Positions 8,731 to 17,304 of a stretch of 43,423 nt of DNA are shown one piece after another. Position 1 is the first letter of the stretch. Each line of letters begins with the position of its first letter. The notes under the pieces are model-generated. The model was not told the DNA's origin. It was given only the letters and a program-made list of their open reading frames with translations, and did no database searches. The position numbers and the translations under genes were made by a program. This DNA is from Dietzia maris (GTDB lineage: Bacteria > Actinomycetota > Actinomycetes > Mycobacteriales > Mycobacteriaceae): contig NZ_JAALDN010000123.1 of assembly GCF_014144855.1 (NCBI RefSeq), positions 1 to 43,423 on the forward strand, given 5' to 3'.

Positions 8731-9906
8731 ATGACGACGAGGTGTTCTGCGGTGCCGGACCTGAACGATGATGAGGCCTACCTCGTTGCGACCGTGCGTC
8801 GGTTCATCGATCGCGAGGTCAAGCCGTCCGTGCGCGAGATGGAACACGCGAACGAGTACCCCGAACGCTGGATCGAGCAGATGAAGGCGATCGGTATCTA
8901 CGGCCTGGCGGTGCCCGAGGAATTCGGGGGGACGCCGGTCTCGATGCCGTGCTACGTCCGCATCACCGAGGAACTCGCCCGCGGGTGGATGTCACTCGCC
9001 GGCGCCATGGGCGGGCACACCGTGGTCGCCACACTGCTCGCCGAGTTCGGCACCGAGGAGCAGAAAGCCACCTACCTTCCCCGGTTGGCGACCGGTGAGA
9101 TCCGGGCCACCATGGCGCTGACGGAGCCCGGCGGGGGATCCGATCTCCAGGCGATGACCACCACCGCCACGACTCAGGGCGAGGAGCTCGTGATCACGGG
9201 CACCAAGACGTGGATCTCCAACGCGCGACGCTCCGGCCTCATCGCTCTGCTGTGCAAGACCGACCCGTCCGCGACGCCCAGACACCAGGGCATCTCTATC
9301 GTCCTGGTCGAGCACGGTCCCGGACTGACGGTCTCCGAGGACCTGTCCAAACTCGGGTACAAGGGAGTCGAGACCTGCGAACTCGCCTTCGACGGGTACC
9401 GCACCCCCGCCTCCCGAATCCTCGGAGCAGAACCGGGTAGGGGCTTCGCGCAGATGATGAAGGGCCTGGAGACCGGCCGGATCCAGGTGGCCAGCCGCGC
9501 GCTGGGCGTCGCGGCCGCGGCGCTCGAGGACTCCCTCGCGTACGCGCAGCAACGCGAATCCTTCGGACAACCCATCTGGAAGCACCAGGCCGTCGGGCAT
9601 CACCTGGCCGACATGGCCACCAAGCTCACCGCCGCCCGCCAGCTCACCCTGTTCGCCGCCGAGAAGGCCGACGCCGGCGAGCGCTGCGACATGGAGGCGG
9701 GGATGGCCAAGCTCTTCGCCTCCGAGGTGGGGATGGAGATCGCGCTCGACGCCGTCCGGATCCACGGCGGCTACGGGTACTCCACGGAGTACGACATCGA
9801 GCGGTACTTCCGCGACGCCCCGCTCATGATCGTGGGCGAGGGGACCAACGAGATCCAGCGCAACGTCATCGCATCGCAACTGGTGGCACGTGGCGGGTTG
9901 GAATGA
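8731..9906 (+). CDS. acyl-CoA dehydrogenase
   Basis: A third acyl-CoA dehydrogenase, 391 residues from ATG 8731. It has the blocks MALTEPGGGSDLQAM, ITGTKTWISNARRSG, RIHGGYGYSTEYDIERYFRDA and GEGTNEIQ near residue 370, where the catalytic Glu is expected. The start is uncertain: GTG 8752 has a purine-rich GAGG before it and is equally possible. The upstream open frame reaches 8311 but runs antisense to the Mch-like gene and precedes the predicted promoter. It is the first gene of a rightward operon with a MaoC hydratase and a thiolase. Compared with its two paralogues it lacks a neighbouring CoA-transferase. Confidence 0.92.
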   Translation: MTTRCSAVPDLNDDEAYLVATVRRFIDREVKPSVREMEHANEYPERWIEQMKAIGIYGLAVPEEFGGTPVSMPCYVRITEELARGWMSLAGAMGGHTVVATLLAEFGTEEQKATYLPRLATGEIRATMALTEPGGGSDLQAMTTTATTQGEELVITGTKTWISNARRSGLIALLCKTDPSATPRHQGISIVLVEHGPGLTVSEDLSKLGYKGVETCELAFDGYRTPASRILGAEPGRGFAQMMKGLETGRIQVASRALGVAAAALEDSLAYAQQRESFGQPIWKHQAVGHHLADMATKLTAARQLTLFAAEKADAGERCDMEAGMAKLFASEVGMEIALDAVRIHGGYGYSTEYDIERYFRDAPLMIVGEGTNEIQRNVIASQLVARGGLE

Positions 9907-9919
9907 GGAGAGGACTGTC

Positions 9920-10372
9920 ATGAAGGTGTTCGAGGGGCTGGAGCAGCTCGAGGCCGAGCTCGGCCGGCATGTCGGGTACAGCGACTGGATGGAGATCACC
10001 CAGGAGCGCATCGACGCGTTCGCGGAGGCCACCGGGGACCACCAGTGGATCCACGTCGACCCGGCGCGGGCGGCCGAGGGACCGTACGGCCGCACCATCG
10101 CGCACGGGTACCTCACCCTGTCGCTGTTGCCGGTGCTCGGCGCCGAGGTCATGGAGATCCGGGGCTTCGCCATGATGATCAACTACGGGGTGGACAAGGT
10201 GCGGTTCCCCGCCCCGGTACCGGTCGGGTCACGGATCCGTGCGGGGATCGAGTTGACGTCGCTCCAGCGGAAGTCGTCGGGGGTGCAACTCAACAGTCTG
10301 GTGACCGTCGAGGTCGAGGGCTCCGACCGGCCGGCGGTCGTGGCCGAGACCGTGCGGATGATGGTCGAGTGA
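9920..10372 (+). CDS. MaoC-family (R)-enoyl-CoA hydratase-like protein
   Basis: A 150-residue single-hotdog MaoC/NodN-type hydratase. The active-site pair is Asp40 and His45 in TGDHQWIHVD, followed by the AHGYLTLSLLP helix typical of the family. It would add water to an enoyl-CoA with R stereochemistry. ATG 9920 is preceded by GAGGAGAGG. It starts 13 bases after the acyl-CoA dehydrogenase and stops 29 bases before the thiolase. The cluster therefore has two MaoC hydratases of different architecture and no crotonase-type hydratase. Confidence 0.9.
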   Translation: MKVFEGLEQLEAELGRHVGYSDWMEITQERIDAFAEATGDHQWIHVDPARAAEGPYGRTIAHGYLTLSLLPVLGAEVMEIRGFAMMINYGVDKVRFPAPVPVGSRIRAGIELTSLQRKSSGVQLNSLVTVEVEGSDRPAVVAETVRMMVE

Positions 10373-10401
10373 GGCGACAGGCGCCGGGGCCCGGATCCAG
10401 G

Positions 10402-11640
10402 ATGGCCGAGGCGCTGGCCGACGTGGTGATCTGTGAACCCGTGCGGACCGCGGTGGGCCGCCGGGGCGGTGTCCTGGCGCCACTGCAGGCCGCCGACCTC
10501 GCCGCGGTCGCGATAGCCGGACTCGTCGACCGCACCGGCCTCGGAACGACGGACATCGACGACGTGATCCTGGGCCAGTGCTACCCCAACGGTGAGGCGC
10601 CCGCGATCGGGCGGGTGGCGGCACTCGATGCCGGGCTCGACATCAGCACGCCGGGGATCCAGATCGACCGCCGCTGCGGATCGGGACTTCAGGCCGTGCT
10701 CAACGCGGCGATGCAGGTCGCCGTCGGCGTGAGCGAGGTGGTGATCGCCGGTGGCGCGGAGTCGATGTCGAACAGTGAGTTCTACTCCCTGGGTCTGCGC
10801 GGCGGGGTCCGCAGCGACCGGGTCGAGTTCATCGACCGCATCGCTCGTGGCCGGGTGACCTCCGGCGGCCGCGACCACCCGGTGGCGGGCGGCATGCTCG
10901 AGACCGCCGAGAACCTCCGCGCGGAGTACTCCATCTCCCGGACGGAGCAGGACGAACTGGCGGCCGAGAGCCAGCGGCGCGCGATCGCCGCCCAGGACTC
11001 GGGGGTGTTCGACGAGGAGATCGTGCCGGTGCAGGTCCCTCAGCGGAAGGGAGAGCTCGTCGTCGTCGACACCGACGAACACCCCCGGCGAGGCGTCACG
11101 GCCGAGTCCCTCGCCGCACTGCGCCCCGTCCGCCTCCGCGTCGACCCCGGCGCGACGGTGACGGCCGGCAACGCGTCGGGGGAGAACGACGGCGCGGCGG
11201 TGTGCGTGGTGACCACCCGCGGTCGCGCCGAGGAGCTGGGGCTGCGCGCCTACGTCCGACCGCTCGGTTGGGCGGTGGCCGGCGTCCACCCCGCGCGGAT
11301 GGGCATCGGCCCCGTTCCCGCGACGGCCCGGTTACTCCGGCAACTCGACCTGCGGCTGGCGGACTTCGACCTCATCGAACTCAACGAGGCGTTCGCCGCG
11401 CAGGTGCTCGCGTGCCTGCGGGAATGGGAGTCGGACCACGGGTTCACCGCCGCCGATCGCGAGCGGCTCAACGTCCACGGTTCCGGGATCTCGCTCGGGC
11501 ATCCCGTCGGGGCCACCGGTACGCGCATCCTCACCACCATGGCGCGCGAACTGGCGCGCCGGGAGGGCCGGCTCGCCCTGGAGACGATGTGCCTCGGCGG
11601 TGGGCAGGGGCTGGCGGCGGCCTTCGAGCGGGTGGCGTGA
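10402..11640 (+). CDS. thiolase (acetyl-CoA C-acyltransferase family)
   Basis: A 412-residue thiolase that would cleave a 3-oxoacyl-CoA with free CoA. The nucleophile is Cys92 in RRCGSGLQAV. The NEAFAAQV motif, His367 in GHPVGATGTR and the second catalytic Cys397 in CLGGGQGLA are all present, so it should be active. The longer open frame to 10045 is out of place because it overlaps the MaoC gene; ATG 10402 fits the family N-terminus (ADVVICEPVRTAVGRRGG). It closes the rightward operon and supplies the thiolytic step that completes a beta-oxidation spiral with the neighbouring dehydrogenases and hydratases. Confidence 0.93.
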   Translation: MAEALADVVICEPVRTAVGRRGGVLAPLQAADLAAVAIAGLVDRTGLGTTDIDDVILGQCYPNGEAPAIGRVAALDAGLDISTPGIQIDRRCGSGLQAVLNAAMQVAVGVSEVVIAGGAESMSNSEFYSLGLRGGVRSDRVEFIDRIARGRVTSGGRDHPVAGGMLETAENLRAEYSISRTEQDELAAESQRRAIAAQDSGVFDEEIVPVQVPQRKGELVVVDTDEHPRRGVTAESLAALRPVRLRVDPGATVTAGNASGENDGAAVCVVTTRGRAEELGLRAYVRPLGWAVAGVHPARMGIGPVPATARLLRQLDLRLADFDLIELNEAFAAQVLACLREWESDHGFTAADRERLNVHGSGISLGHPVGATGTRILTTMARELARREGRLALETMCLGGGQGLAAAFERVA

Positions 11641-11692
11641 CGGGTCACCTGATATTTCACCCAGACTTAACTACAGGGATGTGATTCGGGCG

Positions 11693-11698
11693 TAGCGT
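11693..11698 (+). promoter_or_regulatory. candidate -10 element upstream of phoH2
   Basis: TAGCGT matches TANNNT. A TTAACT at 11667–11672 lies 20 bases upstream, longer than the usual spacer, so the -35 is doubtful. The leader from here to the small ORF at 11747 would contain the inverted repeat at 11707–11730. Confidence 0.35.
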
Positions 11699-11706
11699 CA
11701 TCGGCA

Positions 11707-11730
11707 ACGGTCGGTGGGGAAGCCGACCGT
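11707..11730 (+). promoter_or_regulatory. leader stem-loop before the small phoH2-coupled ORF
   Basis: ACGGTCGG and CCGACCGT form a perfect 8-base inverted repeat around an 8-base loop. The stem ends one base before the GGGAGG ribosome site (11732–11737) of the small ORF at 11747, a position from which it could limit ribosome access. No known riboswitch class was recognised. Confidence 0.5.
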
Positions 11731-11746
11731 CGGGAGGTCCCAGCCG

Positions 11747-11866
11747 ATGATCGTCTGTCTCGATCGGGAGGGGGCCGGCACCCGGCCCCGTCACCACCAG
11801 GTGACCTGGGCCGGCCGGTCCAACCCAACACGCTCGCGGGTGCCGCGGGCGAGGAGCGCGCCGTGA
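11747..11866 (+). CDS. small ORF coupled to phoH2 (possible PhoAT-type partner)
   Basis: A 39-codon ORF with a strong GGGAGG ribosome site nine bases before its ATG. Its TGA overlaps the GTG start of phoH2 by four bases (GTGA). The product is small and basic, with many Arg residues and no recognisable domain. In mycobacteria a small gene called phoAT overlaps the start of phoH2 and is described as its antitoxin-like partner; the same layout here suggests an equivalent, or else a leader peptide that couples translation. I cannot show sequence similarity to PhoAT. A chance ORF is possible in GC-rich DNA, but the ribosome site plus overlap argue for translation. Confidence 0.5.
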   Translation: MIVCLDREGAGTRPRHHQVTWAGRSNPTRSRVPRARSAP

Positions 11867-13218
11867 CCGACACCGTACGTACCTACGTCCTCGACACCTC
11901 GGTTCTGCTGTCCGACCCGTGGGCCGTCACCCGCTTCGCCGAGCACCGCGTGGTGCTCCCCATCGCGGTCATCAGCGAGCTGGAGGGCAAACGCAATCAT
12001 CCCGAGCTGGGCTACTTCGCGCGGGAGGCCCTCCGGCTGCTCGAGGACCTGCGGCTGCGGCACGGGCGCCTCGACGGCGACATCACCGTCACCGACGTCG
12101 GCGGCACCCTGCGGGTCGAGCTCAACCACACCGACCAGGCGGTGCTGCCGTCCGGATTCCGTGACACCGGCAACGACTCCCGGATCCTGGCGTGTGCGCT
12201 CAATCTGCGGGCCGAGGGCGCCGACACCGTGCTCGTGTCCAAGGACGTCCCCCTGCGGGTCAAGGCGGGTTCGGTGGGCCTGCCGGCCGACGAGTACCAC
12301 GCCCAGGACGTCGTGCTGACCGGGTACAGCGGGGTCGCCGACCTGCCGGCCACCCAGGACCTCGTCGACACCCTGTTCTCGGAGGGCCGCGCGTCGGGCC
12401 TCGCAGCCCGGGCCGCGGGACTGGAGAGCGGGACCCCGGTGCACTGCGGCGTCCGCGTCCAGACCGAGTCGTCGTCGGCTCTGGCGCGCGTCGCCGACGA
12501 CGGCGGGCTCCGGCTGGTCCGCGGCGACGTCGAGGTCTTCGGCCTGCGCGGCCGCTCGGCCGAGCAGCGCATCGCGATCGACTGCCTGTTGGACGAATCG
12601 ATCGGGATCGTCTCCCTGGGCGGCCGCGCGGGCACCGGCAAATCGGCGCTGGCCCTGTGCGCGGGCCTCGAGTCGGTGCTGGAGCGGCGCCGGCATCGCA
12701 AGATCGTCGTGTTCCGCCCGCTCTACGCCGTGGGCGGGCAGGAACTGGGGTACCTGCCGGGCAGTGAGTCGGAGAAGATGTCCCCCTGGTCCCAGGCCGT
12801 GTTCGACACCCTCGAGGGACTGGTCAGCGAGAACGTCATCGACGAGGTCATGGACCGCGACATCCTCGAGGTGCTGCCGCTGACCCACATCCGCGGCAGG
12901 AGCCTGCACGACTCGTTCGTGATCGTGGACGAGGCGCAGTCGCTCGAGCGGAACGTCCTGCTCACCGTGCTCTCGCGGCTGGGGACCGGGTCGCGGGTCG
13001 TGCTCACCCACGACGTCGCGCAGCGGGACAACCTCCGTGTCGGTCGGCACGACGGCATCCAGGCCGTGGTGGAGAAGCTCAAGGGGCACCCACTGTTCGC
13101 CCACGTCACCCTCAACCGTTCGGAGCGTTCCGCCATCGCCGAACTCGTCACCACGATGCTGGAGGAATTCCACCCCGGGGGCTCCTCCGGGGAGCTGCGA
13201 CGCATCCACGCCGCCTGA
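11863..13218 (+). CDS. phoH2: PhoH2: PIN-domain RNase fused to PhoH-type ATPase
   Basis: A 451-residue two-domain protein. Residues 1 to about 140 form a PIN (VapC-like) nuclease: [12 protein letters not shown] and [15 protein letters not shown] supply the first acidic residues. Residues about 220–440 form the PhoH ATPase with Walker [11 protein letters not shown] near residue 255 and Walker B FVIVDEAQ near 352. Mycobacterial PhoH2 (Rv1095) is reported to have sequence-specific RNA helicase and RNase activity. Start GTG 11863 has GAGGAG before it and overlaps the small ORF upstream. A strong hairpin follows at 13244. The gene leads the conserved fum–glpX–xseBA–ispH–ychF neighbourhood. Confidence 0.92.
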   Translation: MTDTVRTYVLDTSVLLSDPWAVTRFAEHRVVLPIAVISELEGKRNHPELGYFAREALRLLEDLRLRHGRLDGDITVTDVGGTLRVELNHTDQAVLPSGFRDTGNDSRILACALNLRAEGADTVLVSKDVPLRVKAGSVGLPADEYHAQDVVLTGYSGVADLPATQDLVDTLFSEGRASGLAARAAGLESGTPVHCGVRVQTESSSALARVADDGGLRLVRGDVEVFGLRGRSAEQRIAIDCLLDESIGIVSLGGRAGTGKSALALCAGLESVLERRRHRKIVVFRPLYAVGGQELGYLPGSESEKMSPWSQAVFDTLEGLVSENVIDEVMDRDILEVLPLTHIRGRSLHDSFVIVDEAQSLERNVLLTVLSRLGTGSRVVLTHDVAQRDNLRVGRHDGIQAVVEKLKGHPLFAHVTLNRSERSAIAELVTTMLEEFHPGGSSGELRRIHAA

Positions 13219-13243
13219 CTGCAGGCTCCGGCGACCGTGGGAT

Positions 13244-13279
13244 GATGCGGGTCCGGGCGAGCGAGCCCGGGCCCGCATC
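13244..13279 (+). terminator. hairpin after phoH2
   Basis: GATGCGGGTCCGGGC and its complement form a 15-base-pair stem (one G-T pair) around a 6-base loop, 25 bases after the phoH2 stop. There is no U-tract, as is common in actinobacteria. It ends only 25 bases before the next start codon, so it could also act as an attenuator. Confidence 0.6.
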
Positions 13280-13304
13280 AAGCATGCCGTATCGGAGGTC
13301 TCCC

Positions 13305-13928
13305 ATGTCCCGACGCTCGTCGCCGGCGCCCGCGCTCTGGCTGCTCACCGCCTGCGTCCTGGGGTTGGCCGCGTGTGGCGAGCAGATCCCGGGCGGGATG
13401 CCGGCCGAGGCGCAGTCCCAGACCGCTACGGACCAGGGCGCTGCGGACCAGGTCGGTACGGGCCAGGTCGGTACGGACCAGGTCGGTGCGGGCCAGACCG
13501 GTGCGGACCAGACCGCTGCGGACCCGGGCGCGGCCGCTCCCGCCGCGGGGGCCGATGCGGACGACCCGATCGTGGTGAAGATCGGCGAGGAGGAGTTCCT
13601 CACGAACATGGCCATCTATCGCCGGTACGACGACGCCAAGGAGACCCCGCTCGCGCTCGGGGCCCCGGTCGCCCCGGCAGAGGCGCTCGAGGGTGGCAAG
13701 AGGCAGGACTTCGCCGACGGGGCCATCTTCTGGTCACCGCAGACCGGTGCGCAGATCGTCCGCGGGCAGATCCTCGCCACCTACCGCGACAACGGTGGAC
13801 CTGCCGGTCGGTTGGGGTGGCCGGTGAGCGACGAGATCGCCGAGGGCGAGGTCATCTACTCGGACTTCCAACGCGGACAGATCCGCCTCGAGGACCAGGC
13901 CATCCGGGTGGTCGAGCACTCCGGCTGA
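13305..13928 (+). CDS. LGFP-repeat lipoprotein
   Basis: A 207-residue exported lipoprotein. A short signal peptide ends in the lipobox LAAC near residue 23, predicting lipid attachment and anchoring outside the membrane. A low-complexity linker of five-residue repeats (DQVGT/GQVGT/DQTAA type, residues about 38–77) follows. The C-terminal part, with YRRYDDAKETPLALGAP, GAIFWSPQTGAQIVRGQI and GRLGWPVSDE, contains LGFP-type repeats, which in corynebacteria and mycobacteria are thought to associate proteins with the cell wall. ATG 13305 has GGAGG six bases upstream. The enzymatic function, if any, is unknown. Confidence 0.82.
   Translation: MSRRSSPAPALWLLTACVLGLAACGEQIPGGMPAEAQSQTATDQGAADQVGTGQVGTDQVGAGQTGADQTAADPGAAAPAAGADADDPIVVKIGEEEFLTNMAIYRRYDDAKETPLALGAPVAPAEALEGGKRQDFADGAIFWSPQTGAQIVRGQILATYRDNGGPAGRLGWPVSDEIAEGEVIYSDFQRGQIRLEDQAIRVVEHSG
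13416..13535 (+). repeat. 15-base tandem repeat (minisatellite) inside the LGFP lipoprotein
   Basis: About eight imperfect copies of a 15-base unit of type GACCAGGTCGGTACG run from 13416 to 13535. Being a multiple of three they keep frame and encode a pentapeptide repeat linker. Copies at 13446, 13461 and 13476 are nearly identical, so unit number may vary between strains. Confidence 0.85.
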
Positions 13929-13942
13929 CCCCGGAACGCGAC

Positions 13943-13981
13943 GCGCCGCGGGCCGGGCGCGCCGAGCCCGGGCCGCGGCGC
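13943..13981. terminator. bidirectional terminator between the lipoprotein and fum
   Basis: A 16-base arm starting GCGCCGCGG pairs with 13966–13981 with one mismatch, around a 7-base loop. It sits between two convergent genes and could end transcription from both sides. Confidence 0.65.
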
Positions 13982-14016
13982 ACATCGCGGTACGCACTCA
14001 TGGCGAGACCGTCGGG

Positions 14017-15420
14017 TCAGCGCTCGCGGTCGAGACCCGTCATCCCCAGGACGTCGAGGCGCCGGTCGAGCTCGGACTCGGACAGTGGATCGGGGACGAA
14101 GCCGAGCGCGATGACGGCCTCGCGGATGGTGATCCCCTCGGCGAGGGCGTGCTTGGCGACCCGGGCGGCCTCCTCGTAGCCGATCGCCGAGTTCAGCGGC
14201 GTGACGATCGAGGGGGAGGACTCGGCGAGCCGTCGCATGCGATCGGTGTCCGGCTCGATCCCGTCGATGCAGCGCTCGGCGAACAGCGTGGACGAGTTCG
14301 CGAGGATCCGGACCGACTCGAGCACGTTGCGCGCCATCACCGGGATCGCGGTGTTGAGCTCGAAGGCGCCGCTCGCACCGGCCCACGCCACGGCCGCGTC
14401 GTTCCCCACGACCTGCGCGGCGACCTGCGCGACCGTCTCACACAGCACCGGGTTGACCTTGCCGGGCATTATCGACGACCCCGGCTGCAGGTCCGGAAGG
14501 TGGATCTCCGACAGCCCGGTCATGGGGCCCGACCCCATCCACCGGATGTCGTTCGCGATCTTGGTGAGCGAGACGGCGACGGAACGCAGGGCCCCGGACA
14601 GCTCGACAAGGCCGTCGCGGGCGGCCTGGGCCTCGAACGGATCCGCCGCCAGACGGAGCTCCTCCAGGCCGGTGAGGGAGCGCAGCTCCTCGACCACAGC
14701 GGAGCCGAAGCCGTCGGGGGCGTTGAGGCCCGTGCCGGCGGCGGTTCCACCGATCGGCAACTCGCCGACACGGGGCAGCGTCCCGCAGACGCGCTCGACC
14801 CCGGCGCGGATCTGCCGGGCGTAGCCGGCGAACTCCTGTCCGAGCGTCACCGGCACGGCGTCCATCAGGTGGGTGCGCCCGGGCTTGACCACCTCGCGCC
14901 ACTGACCGGCCTTGGTCTCGAAGGACTCGGCGAGGGTGTTCAGCGCGGGCACGAGATCGGCGATCACGACCTCCGTGGCCGCGACGTGGGTCGCCGTCGG
15001 GAAGGTGTCATTGGACGACTGTGACATGTTCACGTCGTCGTTGGGGTGCACGGTGACGCCCTCTGCCGCGCAGAGCGAGGCGATGACCTCGTTGGTGTTC
15101 ATGTTGGAACTCGTGCCCGAGCCGGTCTGGAACACGTCGACGGGGAAGTGCTCGTCCAGTTCACCCTCGGCGATGCGGCCGGCTGCGGCGACGATCGCGT
15201 CGACCTTGTCCCGGTCGAGCAGTCCCAGCCGACCGTTGACCGTCGCACAGGCGGACTTGAGCAGACCGAGCGCGCGGATCTGCGCTCGTTCGAGCCCGCT
15301 GCCCGAGACGGGGAAGTTCTCGACGGCACGCTGGGTCTGTGCCCGCCAGAGAGCGTCGACGGGGACCCGGACCTCGCCCATCGTGTCGTGTTCGATACGG
15401 AATTCAGTTTGATCGGCCAT
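14017..15420 (-). CDS. fum: class II fumarate hydratase
   Basis: A 467-residue class II fumarase, the iron-independent tetrameric type that interconverts fumarate and malate in the TCA cycle. SSNMNTNEV near residue 105, the [15 protein letters not shown] block with the catalytic His near 185 and the superfamily signature [11 protein letters not shown] near 310 are all present. The ATG lies only seven bases after TAGTCT, so the transcript may be leaderless. It follows glpX on the same strand, as fum and glpX do in M. tuberculosis (Rv1098c, Rv1099c). A 12-base-pair hairpin separates the two genes. Confidence 0.96.
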   Translation of the reverse strand: MADQTEFRIEHDTMGEVRVPVDALWRAQTQRAVENFPVSGSGLERAQIRALGLLKSACATVNGRLGLLDRDKVDAIVAAAGRIAEGELDEHFPVDVFQTGSGTSSNMNTNEVIASLCAAEGVTVHPNDDVNMSQSSNDTFPTATHVAATEVVIADLVPALNTLAESFETKAGQWREVVKPGRTHLMDAVPVTLGQEFAGYARQIRAGVERVCGTLPRVGELPIGGTAAGTGLNAPDGFGSAVVEELRSLTGLEELRLAADPFEAQAARDGLVELSGALRSVAVSLTKIANDIRWMGSGPMTGLSEIHLPDLQPGSSIMPGKVNPVLCETVAQVAAQVVGNDAAVAWAGASGAFELNTAIPVMARNVLESVRILANSSTLFAERCIDGIEPDTDRMRRLAESSPSIVTPLNSAIGYEEAARVAKHALAEGITIREAVIALGFVPDPLSESELDRRLDVLGMTGLDRER

Positions 15421-15427
15421 ACCGGTC

Positions 15428-15433
15428 AGACTA
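15428..15433 (-). promoter_or_regulatory. -10 element for leaderless fum transcription
   Basis: TAGTCT on the minus strand ends seven bases before the fum ATG. That spacing puts the predicted transcription start at or next to the A of ATG. Confidence 0.5.
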
Positions 15434-15435
15434 GG

Positions 15436-15478
15436 CGCGCCCGCCGCACCGTGCAGGAGGACGGAAGCGGCGGGCGCG
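15436..15478 (-). terminator. hairpin between glpX and fum
   Basis: CGCGCCCGCCGC (15436–15447) pairs perfectly with 15467–15478 across a 19-base loop. It lies 15 bases after the glpX stop and just upstream of the fum -10 element, consistent with a terminator or attenuator that separates the two genes. Confidence 0.55.
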
Positions 15479-15493
15479 GGGTGCCGGGAGGGA

Positions 15494-16504
15494 TCAGTTG
15501 CCGCCGGCGGCCTGGCCGTAGTTGACGGCGGAGAACTCGCGGAGCTTCTCCATCTTGTGGCGCCCCTCGACGTGGCGGACGGTGCCCGACTTGGACCGCA
15601 TCACCAGCGAGCGGGTGACGGCGCCGTTGGCGCGGTAGCTCACACCGCGGACCATGTCGCCGTTGGTGATGCCGGTGGCGGCGAAGAAGCAGTTGTCGCC
15701 CTTGACCAGGTCATCCGTGCCGAGGATCGCGTCGACGTCGAGTCCGGCGTCGACCGCCTTCTGGCGCTCCGCCTCGTCCTGCGGCCACAGCTGGCCCTGG
15801 ATCTCGCCGCCCATGCACTTCAGCGCGCACGCGGTGATGATCCCCTCCGGGGTACCGCCGATGCCCATGAGCATGTCCACCGAGCTGTCGTCGGAGGCCG
15901 CGGCCACACCGCCGGCGACGTCGCCGTCCATGATGAGCCGGACCTTGGCGCCCGCGGCACGGATCTCGGCGATGAGCTCGGCGTGGCGCGGCCGGTCGAG
16001 CACGCACACCGTCATGTCCCCGACGTCGATGTTCTTGGCCTCCGCGACCGAGCGGATGTTCCACTCAGTGGACTTGGCGAGGTCGATCCTGCCCACGGCG
16101 TCCGGGCCCACGGCGATCTTGCGCATGTAGAACACGGCCGACGGATCGAACATCGAACCGCGCTCGGCGACGGCGATCACCGCGATCGAATTGGGCCGAC
16201 CCTCCGCCATGAGGCGGGTGCCGTCGATCGGGTCCACGGCCACGTCGACGGCCGGCCCCTCGCCGGTGCCGACCTTCTCACCGTTGTAGAGCATGGGCGC
16301 CTCGTCCTTCTCGCCCTCGCCGATCACCACGACGCCGTCCATGTCGACGGTCGAGATGAGCTCGCGCATCGCGTCCACCGCGGCACCGTCGCCACCGTTC
16401 TTGTCGCCACGACCGACCCACCGCCCGGCGGCCAGGGCGGCGGCCTCGGTCACACGGACCAGCTCCATTGCGAGGTTTCGATCGGGACGCTTGGTGGGTG
16501 ACAT
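15494..16504 (-). CDS. glpX: class II fructose-1,6-bisphosphatase
   Basis: A 336-residue GlpX-type bisphosphatase, the gluconeogenic enzyme of actinobacteria, which generally lack the class I enzyme. Metal- and substrate-binding motifs [15 protein letters not shown] near residue 65 and DPIDGTRL near 93 are intact, as is GIGGTPEGI further on. The open frame extends to 16951, but ATG 16504 ([15 protein letters not shown]) gives the family N-terminus; the further stretch overlaps the divergent DUF4245 gene. It precedes fum on the same strand. Confidence 0.95.
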   Translation of the reverse strand: MSPTKRPDRNLAMELVRVTEAAALAAGRWVGRGDKNGGDGAAVDAMRELISTVDMDGVVVIGEGEKDEAPMLYNGEKVGTGEGPAVDVAVDPIDGTRLMAEGRPNSIAVIAVAERGSMFDPSAVFYMRKIAVGPDAVGRIDLAKSTEWNIRSVAEAKNIDVGDMTVCVLDRPRHAELIAEIRAAGAKVRLIMDGDVAGGVAAASDDSSVDMLMGIGGTPEGIITACALKCMGGEIQGQLWPQDEAERQKAVDAGLDVDAILGTDDLVKGDNCFFAATGITNGDMVRGVSYRANGAVTRSLVMRSKSGTVRHVEGRHKMEKLREFSAVNYGQAAGGN

Positions 16505-16656
16505 AGGTGGTCTGGCTCCTCGTGAACGCTGGCTGGGGTTGAAGGTGGCACGGGCGCGACGGTGGCGCGCACGGCCGCGGTGGGATGTCGGCGCCCATTG
16601 TTCCACCTCGGCCACCCCGCCGGGGGCCACGCGTCGGACTCGCCCCGGGTGGGTGG

Positions 16657-16662
16657 GATACT
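16657..16662 (+). promoter_or_regulatory. -10-like element for the DUF4245 gene
   Basis: GATACT ends seven bases before the GTG at 16670, the same geometry as at fum, ispH and ychF; possible leaderless start. Confidence 0.35.
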
Positions 16663-16669
16663 CGCAGGC

Positions 16670-17230
16670 GTGGCCGAGGCGAAACCGAGAATCCTGCAGG
16701 GCAACCGCGACATGTTCTGGTCGGTGGTGGTGCTCATGGTGATCTGCGGCGTCTTCGCCGGAGTGGCCGGACTGTGCACCTTCAGCCCGTCCGGCCCGCA
16801 GCAGGGCCAGATCCCCGACTTCGACGCGCGGGCGTCGCTGGAGCAGGACGCCCGGAGCCTGGACTTCCCGATCCGCTCGCCGGAGGTCCCGGAGGGGTGG
16901 ACCGCCAACTCGGGCCGTGTCCAGGGCTTCGCCGGGACCACCTCCAGCCACGTCGGCTGGGTGACGGGCGAGCGCAGCTACATCGAACTCGTCCAGTCCG
17001 ACGCCCCCGAGGACGCGTTCCGGTCGCTCGGCGGCGGGCCGCGGCCCAGCCGGACCATGGTGCCCGTCTCCGGGCGCGAGTGGGCCGTCCTCACCGGGGA
17101 CGACGTCCGACCGGTGTGGGTGCTCGACCTCGACGACGTCCGCGTGGCCGTCACCGGCTCCGCGCCGACGTCCGACTTCGAGTCACTCGCCGCCGCCGTA
17201 CAGGACGTCGAGCCGCTGCCCGCGCCGTAG
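16670..17230 (+). CDS. DUF4245 membrane-anchored protein (Rv1100-like)
   Basis: A 186-residue protein with one N-terminal membrane segment ([20 protein letters not shown], about residues 16–36) and an extracytoplasmic domain. The position, divergent from glpX, and the layout match Rv1100 of M. tuberculosis, a DUF4245 protein of unknown function. GTG 16670 starts [15 protein letters not shown], the usual short basic N-terminus before the membrane segment; earlier ATGs are antisense to glpX upstream DNA and less likely. The domain has aromatic and acidic patches but no catalytic motif that I can see. Function unknown. Confidence 0.82.
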   Translation: MAEAKPRILQGNRDMFWSVVVLMVICGVFAGVAGLCTFSPSGPQQGQIPDFDARASLEQDARSLDFPIRSPEVPEGWTANSGRVQGFAGTTSSHVGWVTGERSYIELVQSDAPEDAFRSLGGGPRPSRTMVPVSGREWAVLTGDDVRPVWVLDLDDVRVAVTGSAPTSDFESLAAAVQDVEPLPAP

Positions 17231-17304
17231 ACGCCCGGCGTGCCGTGCCCGCGGTGATCGCACCGGGGCGGCGGTAGGCGTTCGCGCCCGGCCGGGCGAC
17301 GGGA

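Noticed and set aside
11641-11746. Known riboswitch (cobalamin, c-di-AMP or similar) before phoH2
   Set aside because: Only a simple stem-loop is visible; none of the conserved cores of these classes could be found by eye.
11791-13281. A 496-codon minus-strand open frame opposite phoH2
   Set aside because: Shadow frame; the plus strand carries intact PIN and PhoH motifs.
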